Below are positions 53,205-61,502 of a stretch of DNA of 64,000 nucleotides, piece after piece; the first letter of the stretch is position 1, and each line of letters begins with the position of its first letter. The position numbers and the translations under genes are program-made. Origin of the DNA: Actinophytocola oryzae (lineage in GTDB: Bacteria > Actinomycetota > Actinomycetes > Mycobacteriales > Pseudonocardiaceae); contig NZ_SOCP01000001.1 of assembly GCF_004364325.1 (NCBI RefSeq), positions 248,001 through 312,000 of the forward strand. Reading direction: 5' to 3'. Below the pieces are notes generated by a model. The model worked only from the letters and a program-made list of their open reading frames with translations. It ran no database searches and was not told where the DNA came from.

Positions 53205-54623
53205 GTGTCGAAGCGTGACATCATCAACCCGTTCAACCAGGCGGTCATCGCCACGCTCGAGGACGCCACTCCGGCGGACGCGCTGGCGGCGGTCCGGGCC
53301 GCGCGTCGGGCCTTCGACGCCGGCGAATGGCCACAGTGGACTCCCGTGCATCGGGCCGAGCTGTTGCGTGAGGTAGCGGACCTGTTGGCGCGCAACAAGT
53401 CCGACCTCGCCCGCTGGGAGACCGTCGACACCGGCAAGACCCTGGTCGAGAGCGAGATCGACGTCGACGATGTCGTCTCGGTGTTCCGCTACTACGCCGA
53501 CCTCGCGACGCGGGACCACACGCGGACCGTGGACGCCGGGCCGGGTGTCGTCAGCCAGGTCCGGTACGAGCCGGTCGGGGTGTGCGTGTTGATCACACCG
53601 TGGAACTATCCGCTGCTGCAGGCGTCGTGGAAGGTCGCTCCGGCGCTGGCCGCGGGCAACACGATGGTCGTGAAACCCAGTGAGGTCACGCCGCTGACCA
53701 CGATCAAGCTGGTGGAGCTGATCGAGCAGGCGGGTGTACCGGCCGGGGTGGTGAACCTGGTGCTCGGCGCGGGGCCGGAGGTCGGACCGGTGCTGACGAG
53801 CGCGCCCGAGGTCGATCTGGTGTCGTTCACCGGCGGGTTGCGCACCGGGCAGACGATCATGCGCTCGGCCGCCGACACCGTGAAGAAGATCGCGCTGGAG
53901 CTGGGCGGGAAGAACCCCAACATCGTCTTCGCCGACGCTGATTTCGAGGCCGCCGTCGACCACGCGCTCACGGGGGTGTTCCTGCATGCGGGGCAGGTGT
54001 GCTCGGCGGGCACCCGGCTGATCGTCCACGAAGAGTTGCACGACGCGTTCGTCGCCGAACTGGTCCGGCGAGCCGAGAACATTCAACTGGGCAACGGTCT
54101 GGCGCCGGACAGCCGCAGTGGCCCGCTCGTTTCGGCGGAACATCGCGCGAAGGTCGAACGGCACGTGGCGCAGGGGCTGGCCGAGGGCGCGACTCTGCTG
54201 ACGGGCGGCAGGCGCCCTGACGACCCGGAGTTGCAGGCCGGGTTCTTCTACCTGCCGACGATCTTCGACCACTGCCGGCGCGACATGAGCATCGTGCAGG
54301 AGGAGACGTTCGGCCCGATCCTCACGGTCGAGACTTTTACTACCGAGGACGAGGCCGTCGAGCTGGGCAACGACACGGACTACGGCCTGGCCGGGGCCGT
54401 GTGGACGGCTGATCGGGAGCGTGGGCGGCGGGTGGCGCGGCGGTTGCGGCACGGGACGGTGTGGATCAACGACTTCGGGCCGTACCTGCCGGGGGCGGAG
54501 TGGGGTGGGTTCAAGCGGTCCGGCATCGGGCGGGAGCTGGGGCCGACAGGGCTGGCCGAGTACCAGGAGGCCAAACACGTCTACGAGAACACGTCTCCGT
54601 GTGCGGAGAACTGGTTCGGCTGA
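53205..54623 (+). CDS. betB: Betaine aldehyde dehydrogenase
   Basis: 472 residues from the GTG at 53205, 4 nt after GGGAGG. NAD-binding PWNYPLLQASWKVAPALAAG and VKPSEVTPLTTIKL, catalytic Glu in ALELGGKNPNIVFADADF and nucleophile Cys266 in HAGQVCSAGTRL. The C-terminal GTVWINDFGPYLPGAEWGGF, KRSGIGRELG motif fits betaine-aldehyde dehydrogenases. It converts betaine aldehyde to glycine betaine using NAD. Slightly shorter than typical BetB (about 490). Convergent with the second IclR gene. Confidence 0.93.
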   Translation: MSKRDIINPFNQAVIATLEDATPADALAAVRAARRAFDAGEWPQWTPVHRAELLREVADLLARNKSDLARWETVDTGKTLVESEIDVDDVVSVFRYYADLATRDHTRTVDAGPGVVSQVRYEPVGVCVLITPWNYPLLQASWKVAPALAAGNTMVVKPSEVTPLTTIKLVELIEQAGVPAGVVNLVLGAGPEVGPVLTSAPEVDLVSFTGGLRTGQTIMRSAADTVKKIALELGGKNPNIVFADADFEAAVDHALTGVFLHAGQVCSAGTRLIVHEELHDAFVAELVRRAENIQLGNGLAPDSRSGPLVSAEHRAKVERHVAQGLAEGATLLTGGRRPDDPELQAGFFYLPTIFDHCRRDMSIVQEETFGPILTVETFTTEDEAVELGNDTDYGLAGAVWTADRERGRRVARRLRHGTVWINDFGPYLPGAEWGGFKRSGIGRELGPTGLAEYQEAKHVYENTSPCAENWFG

Positions 54624-54649
54624 GCCGCCTGGCGTGGCCTGCTACGCGA

Positions 54650-55420
54650 TCAGTCGCCGAAGTAGCCGATCCGGGCGGAGATCTCGTCGGCGCCCGCCCG
54701 AAGCTTGTCCGTGATCGACGGGAACGAGTCCACCGTCAACCGGTACGCCGGCCCCGACACGCTCACCGCGGCCACGACCGCCCCACCCGTCCCCCGGATG
54801 GGCGCCGCGACCGCGTTGAGGCCGACCTCCAACTCCTCGTTGGTCGACGCCCAACCGCGCTCGCGCGTCAACTTCAGCTCGGCGAGCAGCCGGGACCTAC
54901 TGGTGATCGTCTTCGGGGTGAAACGCTCCAAAGTGTCCAGTGCCTCCTCGAGGACCGTCCCGTCCGCCCAGGCGAGCAGGACCTTCCCGCTGGAGGTGGC
55001 GTGCAGCGGCGTGCGCTGCCCGATCCAGTTGCGGGTCGTCACGGCCGCGGAACCATACGACTGGGTGATGTTCGTGGCCGCGCCGGTGTCCAGAATGGCC
55101 AGGTTGACCGTCTCGTCCAGCTCGACCGCGAGCCGCTCACACACCGGCTGCCCCTCGCGCGGCAGGTCCAGCCGCGCCGTCGTGGCCCCCGCCAGCCGCA
55201 CGATCCCGAACCCCAACCGGTACTTGCCCCGGTCACTGACCTGCTCCACCAGCTGCCGGTTCTCGAGCGCGCCGACCAGGCGGAACGCCGTCGACTTGTG
55301 GACCTCCAACTCCGCGGCGATCTCGGTGACGCCTGCCTCGCCGCGGCGGGCCAGCATGTCCAGGATCGCCAGCGCCCGATCCACGGACTGCACCTGCACC
55401 ACGGGCTGTTCGTTCCCCAT
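54650..55420 (-). CDS. IclR-family transcriptional regulator (second copy)
   Basis: 256 residues from the ATG at 55420. [43 protein letters not shown]; effector domain: LHATSSGKVLLAW, LTRERGWASTNEELEVGLNA, AAPIRGTGGAVVAAVSVSGP. It resembles the regulator at 50726 but is clearly diverged in the effector domain. Divergent from the Rieske cluster; the shared gap has the best-conserved box pair (55495-55530), so it probably controls betaine demethylation. Confidence 0.92.
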   Translation of the reverse strand: MGNEQPVVQVQSVDRALAILDMLARRGEAGVTEIAAELEVHKSTAFRLVGALENRQLVEQVSDRGKYRLGFGIVRLAGATTARLDLPREGQPVCERLAVELDETVNLAILDTGAATNITQSYGSAAVTTRNWIGQRTPLHATSSGKVLLAWADGTVLEEALDTLERFTPKTITSRSRLLAELKLTRERGWASTNEELEVGLNAVAAPIRGTGGAVVAAVSVSGPAYRLTVDSFPSITDKLRAGADEISARIGYFGD

Positions 55421-55494
55421 GCCGCAACTTTACTCAGGACTCGCCATTTTCCCCTGGTGAGCCCCTTGACGCGTGTCTGACCAAGCCTCAAAGT

Positions 55495-55530
55495 GTTGCG
55501 TATAGCAGCACCAGTTGTGGATAGCACAAC
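55495..55530. promoter_or_regulatory. Tandem IclR-type boxes before the Rieske cluster
   Basis: GTTGCG-TATAG-CAGCAC and, 19 bp on, GTTGTG-GATAG-CACAAC, the latter a perfect 6-5-6 palindrome and the best match of the whole set. They lie in the 121-bp gap between the IclR gene and the ferredoxin gene, ending 11 bp before the ATG at 55542. Confidence 0.7.
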
Positions 55531-55541
55531 GGAGGTCTTGC

Positions 55542-55856
55542 ATGATCCCGGTTTGCGCGGTGGACGACCTCCCCGTCGGCGAGGCGGTCCGCGTCGAGGC
55601 CGAGGTGCCGATCGCGGTGTTCAACGCCGACGGCGTCCTCTACGCGATCGACGACACGTGCACCCACCAGGACGCGTCCCTGGCGGACGGCTGGCTGGAG
55701 GGCTGCGTGGTCGAGTGCCCGCTGCACGCCTCCTGCTTCGACCTGCGCACCGGCCAACCGACCGGCCCACCCGCGAAGAAACCGGTGCGCACACACGAGG
55801 TCGAGGTGCGGGAAGGTGTCGTGTACGTGAGACCGTCGATGTCGGCGGTCGCGTGA
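55542..55856 (+). CDS. Rieske-type [2Fe-2S] ferredoxin
   Basis: 104 residues from the ATG at 55542 (GGAGG 5 nt upstream). The Rieske ligands are clear: Cys40-Thr-His42 in DTCTHQDASL and Cys59-Pro-Leu-His62 in VECPLHASCFD. It is the short NirD/BphA3-type, soluble form. It lies upstream of a FAD reductase (1-nt overlap) and a Rieske oxygenase, so it most likely carries electrons from the reductase to the oxygenase. Not the fused reductase known from Pseudomonas betaine demethylase. Confidence 0.92.
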   Translation: MIPVCAVDDLPVGEAVRVEAEVPIAVFNADGVLYAIDDTCTHQDASLADGWLEGCVVECPLHASCFDLRTGQPTGPPAKKPVRTHEVEVREGVVYVRPSMSAVA

Positions 55857-57016
55857 TGCGGTCGGTGACGATCGTCGGCGCGTCGCTGGCCGGCCTGTCG
55901 ACGGCACGTGCGCTGCGGGCCCTGTCCTACGAGGGCCGGATCACGGTGGTGGGGGAGGAGCGGCACGAGCCGTACGACCGGCCGCCGCTGTCGAAGGAGT
56001 TCCTGGCGGGCACGATCGGTGTGACGGACCTCGCACTGTCCACGGAGGACGACGGGGTACTGGACATCGAGTGGCGCCTGGGCCAGAAGGCGGTCGGCCT
56101 GGACCGAGGCCGCCGGGCGGTCGCGCTGTCGGGTGGCGAGGAGCTGGTCTCGGACGGGGTGGTCCTGGCGACGGGCGCGCGGGCGCGGGCCCTGCCGGGG
56201 TCGCTGCGGGGCGTGCACACACTGCGGACACTGGACGACGCGCTGGCGTTGCGCTCGGCCCTGCTGAGAGGTGGCCCGGTGGTGGTGATCGGGGCGGGGT
56301 TCGTCGGCGCGGAGGTGGCGTCGACGGCGCGAGGGCTGGGCTTGGACGTCACGGTGGTGGAGGCGTTGCCGACCCCGCTGGCCGGGCCGCTCGGCGTGGA
56401 GATGGGGGCCCACGTGGCCGCCCTGCACACCGACCACGGCACGCGCCTCGTGACGGGAGTCGGCGTGACGGGGTTCGTCGGCGGCGCCGGGGTCGAAGGG
56501 GTGCGCCTTGCCGACGGCAGGGTCCTGCCCGCCGCGACGGTGGTCGCGGGAGTGGGCGCGGTGCCGAACGTGGAGTGGCTGACCGGGTTCCCGCTGTGTC
56601 CGGGCGTGCGAACCGACGCGAGAGGCGCGACGGACGTGCCGGGCGTGGTGGCGGTGGGTGACTGCGCGTCGGCGTACAACCCCTTCGCGGGCGAGGTAGT
56701 GCGGCTGGAGCACTGGACGAACGCGTTGCGTCAACCGGCGGTGGCGGCGGCGACATTGCTGGGCAAGCAACCGTCGACACGCCAGGAGCCCCCGTACTTC
56801 TGGTCCGACCAGTACGGAGTGCGACTCCAGTTCGCAGGCCATCACCGGGTGGGGGACACCGTCGAGGTGATCGAGGGCGACACGGAGTCACGATCATTCG
56901 TGGCGGTCTACCGGCGGGAGGGCCGCGAGGTGGCCGTGCTGGCGATCGACCGGCCCAGACCGTTCGGCCGCAGGCGCCGGACGTTGGCCGTTCCGGAAGC
57001 GGAGGTAGTCGGATGA
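55856..57016 (+). CDS. FAD-dependent ferredoxin reductase
   Basis: 386 residues from the ATG at 55856, overlapping the ferredoxin stop. FAD motif SVTIVGASLAGLSTARAL, EPYDRPPLSKEFLAG, second nucleotide site GPVVVIGAGFVGAEVASTAR, and VPGVVAVGDCAS are the marks of BphA4-type oxygenase reductases. The C-terminal reductase domain is also present (YFWSDQYGVRLQFAGH). It should move electrons from NADH to the small ferredoxin. Overlaps the oxygenase start by 4 nt. Confidence 0.93.
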   Translation: MRSVTIVGASLAGLSTARALRALSYEGRITVVGEERHEPYDRPPLSKEFLAGTIGVTDLALSTEDDGVLDIEWRLGQKAVGLDRGRRAVALSGGEELVSDGVVLATGARARALPGSLRGVHTLRTLDDALALRSALLRGGPVVVIGAGFVGAEVASTARGLGLDVTVVEALPTPLAGPLGVEMGAHVAALHTDHGTRLVTGVGVTGFVGGAGVEGVRLADGRVLPAATVVAGVGAVPNVEWLTGFPLCPGVRTDARGATDVPGVVAVGDCASAYNPFAGEVVRLEHWTNALRQPAVAAATLLGKQPSTRQEPPYFWSDQYGVRLQFAGHHRVGDTVEVIEGDTESRSFVAVYRREGREVAVLAIDRPRPFGRRRRTLAVPEAEVVG

Positions 57017-58122
57017 CCCTGCCCGCGAGCCTGCTGGCGACGCTACCCGGAGACCACTACACCGACCCCGGGATCTTCGGGCTGGAGCAGTCGAGGATCT
57101 TCGAGTCGCACTGGATCGCCGCGGCACGCTCGGCGGACCTGCCGACCCCGGGGGTGTTCCGCACGGTCCACATAGGACGAGAGAGCATACTTCTGGTGCG
57201 GGGCAGGGACAACGGGCTGCGGGCGTTCTTCAACGTGTGCAGGCACCGCGGGGCGAAGCTGTGTGTGGCGGAGGCGGGGGAGGTGCGGCGGAACCTCCAG
57301 TGCCTGTACCACGCGTGGACGTACGGACTGGACGGCAAACTGGTCGCGGCGCCGAACCTGACGAAGATGCCGGACATAGACCGGGTCGAGTACGGCCTGG
57401 TGGGGGTACACCTGCGCGAGTGGCTGGGTTACGCGTGGGTGTGCCTGGCCGACGAGCCGCCGTCGTTCGAGGACACGGTGATGGGCGCGGCGACAACCCG
57501 CCTTGGCGACCCGGAGCTGATAAACCGGTGGGAGATGGACGAGCTGGCGGTGGGCCGACGCATAACCTATGACGTGAAGGCGAACTGGAAGCTGATCGTC
57601 GAGAACTTCATGGAGTGCTACCACTGCGCGACGATCCACCCGGAGCTGACCGACGTGCTGCCGGAGTTCGCGGACGGGTACGCGGCGCAGTACTACGTGG
57701 GTCATGGCGCGGAGTTCGCGTCCGAGGTGCGGGGCTTCACGATCGACGGCAGCGAGGGCTTCGCGAAGCTGGCGCAGCTGACGCAGGACCAGGACCGCCG
57801 CTACTACGCGGTGACGGTCAACCCGCAGGTGTTCATCAACCTGGTGCCCGACCACGTGATCTTCCACCGCATGTACCCGATGGCGCCCGACCGGACGATC
57901 GTGGAGTGCGACTGGCTGTACAGCAAGGAGGTAGTGGCGGCCGGCAAGGACGTCACCCACTCGGTGGAACTGTTCCACCGGGTGAACGAACAGGACTTCG
58001 AAGCCTGCGAACGCTGCCAACCGGCGATGTCCTCCCGCGTCTACGCGCGAGGTGGCGTCCTGGTCCCGACCGAGCACCACATAGCGGCCTTCCACGAGTG
58101 GGTGACCAGTCGCATCAGCTAG
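57013..58122 (+). CDS. Rieske oxygenase, probable glycine-betaine monooxygenase (GbcA-like)
   Basis: 369 residues from the ATG at 57013. The Rieske site is Cys76-Arg-His78 in VCRHRGAKLC and Cys97-Leu-Tyr-His100 in QCLYHAWTYG. The mononuclear iron site shows NWKLIVENFMECYHCATIHP with His204 and His209. The ENFMECYHC text is close to choline and betaine monooxygenases. I infer demethylation of betaine to dimethylglycine with formaldehyde release because choline-to-betaine enzymes lie on one side and dimethylglycine and sarcosine enzymes on the other. The substrate is not proven. Confidence 0.85.
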   Translation: MTLPASLLATLPGDHYTDPGIFGLEQSRIFESHWIAAARSADLPTPGVFRTVHIGRESILLVRGRDNGLRAFFNVCRHRGAKLCVAEAGEVRRNLQCLYHAWTYGLDGKLVAAPNLTKMPDIDRVEYGLVGVHLREWLGYAWVCLADEPPSFEDTVMGAATTRLGDPELINRWEMDELAVGRRITYDVKANWKLIVENFMECYHCATIHPELTDVLPEFADGYAAQYYVGHGAEFASEVRGFTIDGSEGFAKLAQLTQDQDRRYYAVTVNPQVFINLVPDHVIFHRMYPMAPDRTIVECDWLYSKEVVAAGKDVTHSVELFHRVNEQDFEACERCQPAMSSRVYARGGVLVPTEHHIAAFHEWVTSRIS

Positions 58123-59131
58123 TCGACGGAGATGGCGGCGACTGCGCGCACGATCCGGCTGATGCCGTGCGTCGGTCGTCGGTCAGGGCGGCGGCGCAGC
58201 GAGCCGCGAGCTCGGCCATGGCGGCGCGTAGTTCGGGGCCGCCCTGGACGTGGAACGGGAACGGCGCGGTGGCCAGCCATTCCTGCGCGTACATCGCCGG
58301 GTTGCGGGTGCTGCCGACGAGTACGCATCCGACGCCGGACCGCTCGAGGGTGCCCATCGGCGGCCGGGCCCACCGGCGTACCTCCTCGAGCGGGGCGTCG
58401 AACGCGACCCGGGTGGTGTACTGCCACCCGGTGCCGAGGTTTTCCTCGAGGGTGACGACCGGGTCGAGGTTCTCGGGCGGGGTGAAGGACCGGGCGGTGC
58501 GTCGCACTGCTCGTACGCGGTCGATCCGGTAGGTGCGGGTGGCCGCGGCGCGGTGGGAGTGGCACAGCAGGTACCAGCGACCGTGGCGGGCCACGATGGC
58601 CCAGGGGTCCACCTCGGCCTCCCAGGAGACTCCTCGTTCGCCGCGGTAGGTGATGATCACCCCTACCCGGGCCGCGACGGCCCCGACCAGTGCGCTGGTG
58701 GTCGCCGGGTCGGGGGTGGCCGCGTAGCGGTCCGGTGCGGCCGCGGCGTGGTCGCGCAGCGCGGTGGCCTGCCTGCCCACGTCCTCCGGCAGCGCCCGGA
58801 TGACCTTGGCCAGGGCGCCACCCACCAGGTCGTCACCCGAGGCGGCGGCGGGCCGGCCGTCGAGCACGGCCATCACCAGGCCGAGCGCCTCGGTCTCGGT
58901 GAACACGACCGGTGGCAGGCGGGTGCGGCGGCTGAGCCGGTAGCCACCGTGTGGGCCGCGTACCGACTCGACGGGGATGCCCGCCTCTCGCAGTATGCCG
59001 ACGTAGCGGCGTGTCGCGCGTGGCGTGACCTCGAGCCGGGTCGCCAGCTCGGCTGCCGGGACAACGGCACGGGTCTGCAGGACCTCCAGCGCGCGCAGGG
59101 CCCTTGCGGTGGGACTCGGGTGGGCAGGCAT
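58115..59131 (-). CDS. WYL-domain (YafY-type) transcriptional regulator
   Basis: 338 residues from the ATG at 59131. N-terminal HTH (ALRALEVLQTRAVVPAAELA, TRLEVTPRATRRYVGILREA), the linker GPHGGYRLSRRTRLPPVVF and the WYL core (GRWYLLCHSHRAAATRTYRI, DRVRAVRRTARSF), although the W-Y-L triad reads GRWYLL. Divergent from an alpha/beta hydrolase and GNAT gene, its likely targets. It overlaps the end of the Rieske oxygenase gene by 8 nt tail to tail. Confidence 0.9.
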   Translation of the reverse strand: MPAHPSPTARALRALEVLQTRAVVPAAELATRLEVTPRATRRYVGILREAGIPVESVRGPHGGYRLSRRTRLPPVVFTETEALGLVMAVLDGRPAAASGDDLVGGALAKVIRALPEDVGRQATALRDHAAAAPDRYAATPDPATTSALVGAVAARVGVIITYRGERGVSWEAEVDPWAIVARHGRWYLLCHSHRAAATRTYRIDRVRAVRRTARSFTPPENLDPVVTLEENLGTGWQYTTRVAFDAPLEEVRRWARPPMGTLERSGVGCVLVGSTRNPAMYAQEWLATAPFPFHVQGGPELRAAMAELAARCAAALTDDRRTASAGSCAQSPPSPSTS

Positions 59132-59221
59132 GACCGGAGAGTAGAGGAAGCAGAACGTCCGCTACTGGGTCTAGCGTGGCCGCCGACCCCCGCAAGATCC
59201 ATCCCGGAAGCGAGAAACACC

Positions 59222-59908
59222 GTGGACATCCTGCTCATCGCCGGCCTGTGGCTGGACGGCTCCGCCTGGGACGAGGTCCTACCCGGACTCGTCGAACGCG
59301 GGCACCGCCCGGTACCCGTCACCCTTCCCCAGCACGGCGCCGCCACCCTGGACGACCAGCTCACCGCGGTGCTCGCCGCGCTGGCCGAGACGACGGGCCC
59401 GGCGCTGGTCGTGGGGCACTCCGCGGCCTGCACGCTGGCCTGGCTCGCCGCTGACGCCCGGCCGGACGAGGTGGCAGGCGTCGCGTTCGTCGGCGGGTTC
59501 CCGGTCGCCGACGGGCGGGTCTACTTCGATCTGATCGAACCGGTCGGCGGCATAGTCGACTTCCCCGGTTGGGAGCCGTTTGCCGGGCCGGACTCCGCGG
59601 ACCTCGACGATGCCGCCCGGGAGCGGTTCGCGACCGCCGCGATACCCGTGCCAGAGGGAGTCGCGACGGCCGTGGTGGGGCTGACTGACGCACGCCGGTA
59701 CGACATTCCGGTCACCGTGGTGTGTCCCGAGTTCGGCCCGGACGACGCCCGTGGCTGGATCGCCGCCGGGCAGGTGCCGGAGCTGGCCAAGGTCTCCACC
59801 CTGGCCTACGCCGACATCGACTCCGGGCACTGGCCGATGATCACCAGGCCCGCCGAGCTCGCCGAGCTGCTGGCCGACGCGACACGCGTGTCGGGAAAGC
59901 ACCCGTGA
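59222..59908 (+). CDS. Alpha/beta hydrolase
   Basis: 228 residues from the GTG at 59222. ILLIAGLWLDGSAWDEVLPG, nucleophile elbow VVGHSAACTLAW, and SGHWPMITRPAELAELL with the catalytic His are visible. It belongs to the esterase/dienelactone-type serine hydrolases, without a more specific call. It is next to a WYL regulator, which usually represses such neighbours, and overlaps the GNAT gene by 4 nt. Confidence 0.86.
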   Translation: MDILLIAGLWLDGSAWDEVLPGLVERGHRPVPVTLPQHGAATLDDQLTAVLAALAETTGPALVVGHSAACTLAWLAADARPDEVAGVAFVGGFPVADGRVYFDLIEPVGGIVDFPGWEPFAGPDSADLDDAARERFATAAIPVPEGVATAVVGLTDARRYDIPVTVVCPEFGPDDARGWIAAGQVPELAKVSTLAYADIDSGHWPMITRPAELAELLADATRVSGKHP

Positions 59909-60471
59909 CCCGCACCGTGGTCGCCCTCGGCGCGTCGAGCTGGGACGCGTTCGCCGAACTGGTCGAGCGGAACAACGGCGTGTTCGGCGGCTGCTGGTGC
60001 GTCGGCTTCCACCCCGAGGGCGCCATGCGCGGCGCCGGGCGGCGGGACGTGAAGCGTGACCGGGTGCTCGCCGGGCGCTCGCATGCCGCCCTGGTGGTCG
60101 ACGGGGACGGCCGCGCCCAGGGCTGGTGCCAGTTCGGCAGCCCGGAGGAACTGCCCCGGATCAAACACCGGCGCGAGTACGACAAGTCCCCGCCCGCGGT
60201 ACCCGACTGGCGGATCACGTGCATCTACGTCGACCCCAGGCACCGGGGCCAGGGCATCGCGCACGCGGCGTTGGAGGGCGCGCTGACCGCCATCGCGCGC
60301 GCCGGTGGCGGCCGCACCGAAGCGATCACGGAGGCGACCGCGGGTCGGCAGGCACAGGGCCGGTTCCTGTTCAGCGGGACCGCGGAACTGTTCGAGCAGA
60401 ACGGCTTCCGCCGCGTCCGGCCGGTGGGCAGACACGCCTGGATCGTCACGAGGACCATCGAACCGTTCTGA
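59905..60471 (+). CDS. GNAT-family acetyltransferase
   Basis: 188 residues from the GTG at 59905, overlapping the hydrolase stop by 4 nt. The acetyl-CoA region shows VPDWRITCIYVDPRHRGQGI followed by AHAALEGALTAIARAGG; FGGCWCVGFHPEGAMR at the N-terminus and the C-terminal ELFEQNGFRRVRPVG are typical of a subgroup of actinobacterial GNATs. The acceptor is unknown. Confidence 0.86.
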   Translation: MTRTVVALGASSWDAFAELVERNNGVFGGCWCVGFHPEGAMRGAGRRDVKRDRVLAGRSHAALVVDGDGRAQGWCQFGSPEELPRIKHRREYDKSPPAVPDWRITCIYVDPRHRGQGIAHAALEGALTAIARAGGGRTEAITEATAGRQAQGRFLFSGTAELFEQNGFRRVRPVGRHAWIVTRTIEPF

Positions 60472-60578
60472 TCATCGCGGGCCGTCCCCGGCGGATCTGG
60501 GCGGCTGCGCCGCGAGGCGTCGGTCGGGGAGTGGTGGTCGGACTGGCGTCGGCCGTGGCTGGGCGCTACCTTGCTGAG

Positions 60579-60592
60579 TAGAACACGTTCTA
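60579..60592. promoter_or_regulatory. KstR-type palindrome (steroid regulon box)
   Basis: TAGAACACGTTCTA fits the KstR consensus TnnAACnnGTTnnA at every fixed position and is a perfect palindrome apart from the 2-bp centre; with flanking bases the arms reach 7 bp. It sits 17 bp before the ATG at 60610. KstR, a TetR regulator of cholesterol degradation, is best known in Mycobacterium and Rhodococcus. No kstR gene is in the window. Confidence 0.7.
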
Positions 60593-60609
60593 CTTTTTGC
60601 GGGGTGGTC

Positions 60610-61461
60610 ATGCGGTTCGGGATCGTGTTGTTCAGTAGTGACCGGGGTATCGCGCCCGCTGCCTGTGCCAGGGCGGCCGAGGAGGCCGGGTTCTACTCGT
60701 TCTACGTGCCCGAGCACACCCACATCCCCGTGCGGCGGGACGCTGCCCATCCCCGCACCGGGGGCGCCGAGCTGCCGGACGACCGCTACCTGCGGACCCT
60801 CGATCCCTGGGTCGCCCTGGCCACCGCCGCCGCCGTGACCTCGACCATCCGGCTGTGCACGGCCGTCGCCCTGCCTGTCGAGTCCGATCCGATCACCCTG
60901 GCCAAGACGATCGCCTCCCTCGACTTCCTCTCCGGGGGGCGGGTCACGCTCGGGGCCGGTTTCGGGTGGAACACCGACGAACTCGCCGACCACGGGATCC
61001 CCGCCAGGTTCCGCTACACCGCCCTGCGCGAGTACGTCGAGGCCATGCGTGCCCTCTGGACCCAGGACGTCGCCTCCTACGACGGGCGCTTCGTCTCCTT
61101 CGGCGGCAGCTGGGCCTATCCGAAGCCCACCCAGTCGCACCTCCCGCTCCTCGTCGGCGCCAACGGGACCGAGCGGACCTTCTCCTGGCTCGCCGCCAAT
61201 GCCGACGGGTGGATCACGGGTCCCTCCGAGATCGAGATCGACGACCAGGTCAGCCTCCTCGCCAAGCACTGGGTCGAGGCCGGTCGTGATGGCAGGCCCT
61301 ACATTGTCGCTCTCGGTGGGCGGGCTGATCCCGATCGGGTGGCGCGGCTTGCCGCGCTCGGGGTTGACGAGGTCGTGATCGGCGTACCGGACAAGGACGA
61401 GGACGCCGTCCTCGCGTTCATCACCAAGATGGGTGGGCGCTTGCACTCGGAAACGTACTGA
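60610..61461 (+). CDS. LLM-class F420-dependent oxidoreductase
   Basis: 283 residues from the ATG at 60610. MRFGIVLFSSDRGIAPAACA, FYSFYVPEHTHIPV, IRLCTAVALPVESDPITLAK and the signature LDFLSGGRVTLGAGFGWN match the TIGR03619-like actinobacterial F420 family. Such enzymes transfer hydride between reduced F420 and an unsaturated or oxidised substrate. The KstR-type box in its promoter points to a steroid or related isoprenoid compound. Its TGA stop is the start of the dispersed repeat. Confidence 0.9.
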   Translation: MRFGIVLFSSDRGIAPAACARAAEEAGFYSFYVPEHTHIPVRRDAAHPRTGGAELPDDRYLRTLDPWVALATAAAVTSTIRLCTAVALPVESDPITLAKTIASLDFLSGGRVTLGAGFGWNTDELADHGIPARFRYTALREYVEAMRALWTQDVASYDGRFVSFGGSWAYPKPTQSHLPLLVGANGTERTFSWLAANADGWITGPSEIEIDDQVSLLAKHWVEAGRDGRPYIVALGGRADPDRVARLAALGVDEVVIGVPDKDEDAVLAFITKMGGRLHSETY

Positions 61462-61502
61462 AGGACTCCTTCAGTACGCCCAGCGTTACGAAGGACGCCT
61501 TC
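61455..61502. repeat. Dispersed repeat shared by two convergent genes
   Basis: A perfect 11-bp-armed palindrome GTACTGAAGGA-C-TCCTTCAGTAC (61455-61477) and a GAAGGACGCCTTC box (61490-61502). The left TGA (61459-61461) ends the LLM gene and the right TGA, read on the minus strand (61501-61503), ends the FAD oxidoreductase gene. Both convergent genes thus stop inside the same element. Confidence 0.85.
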
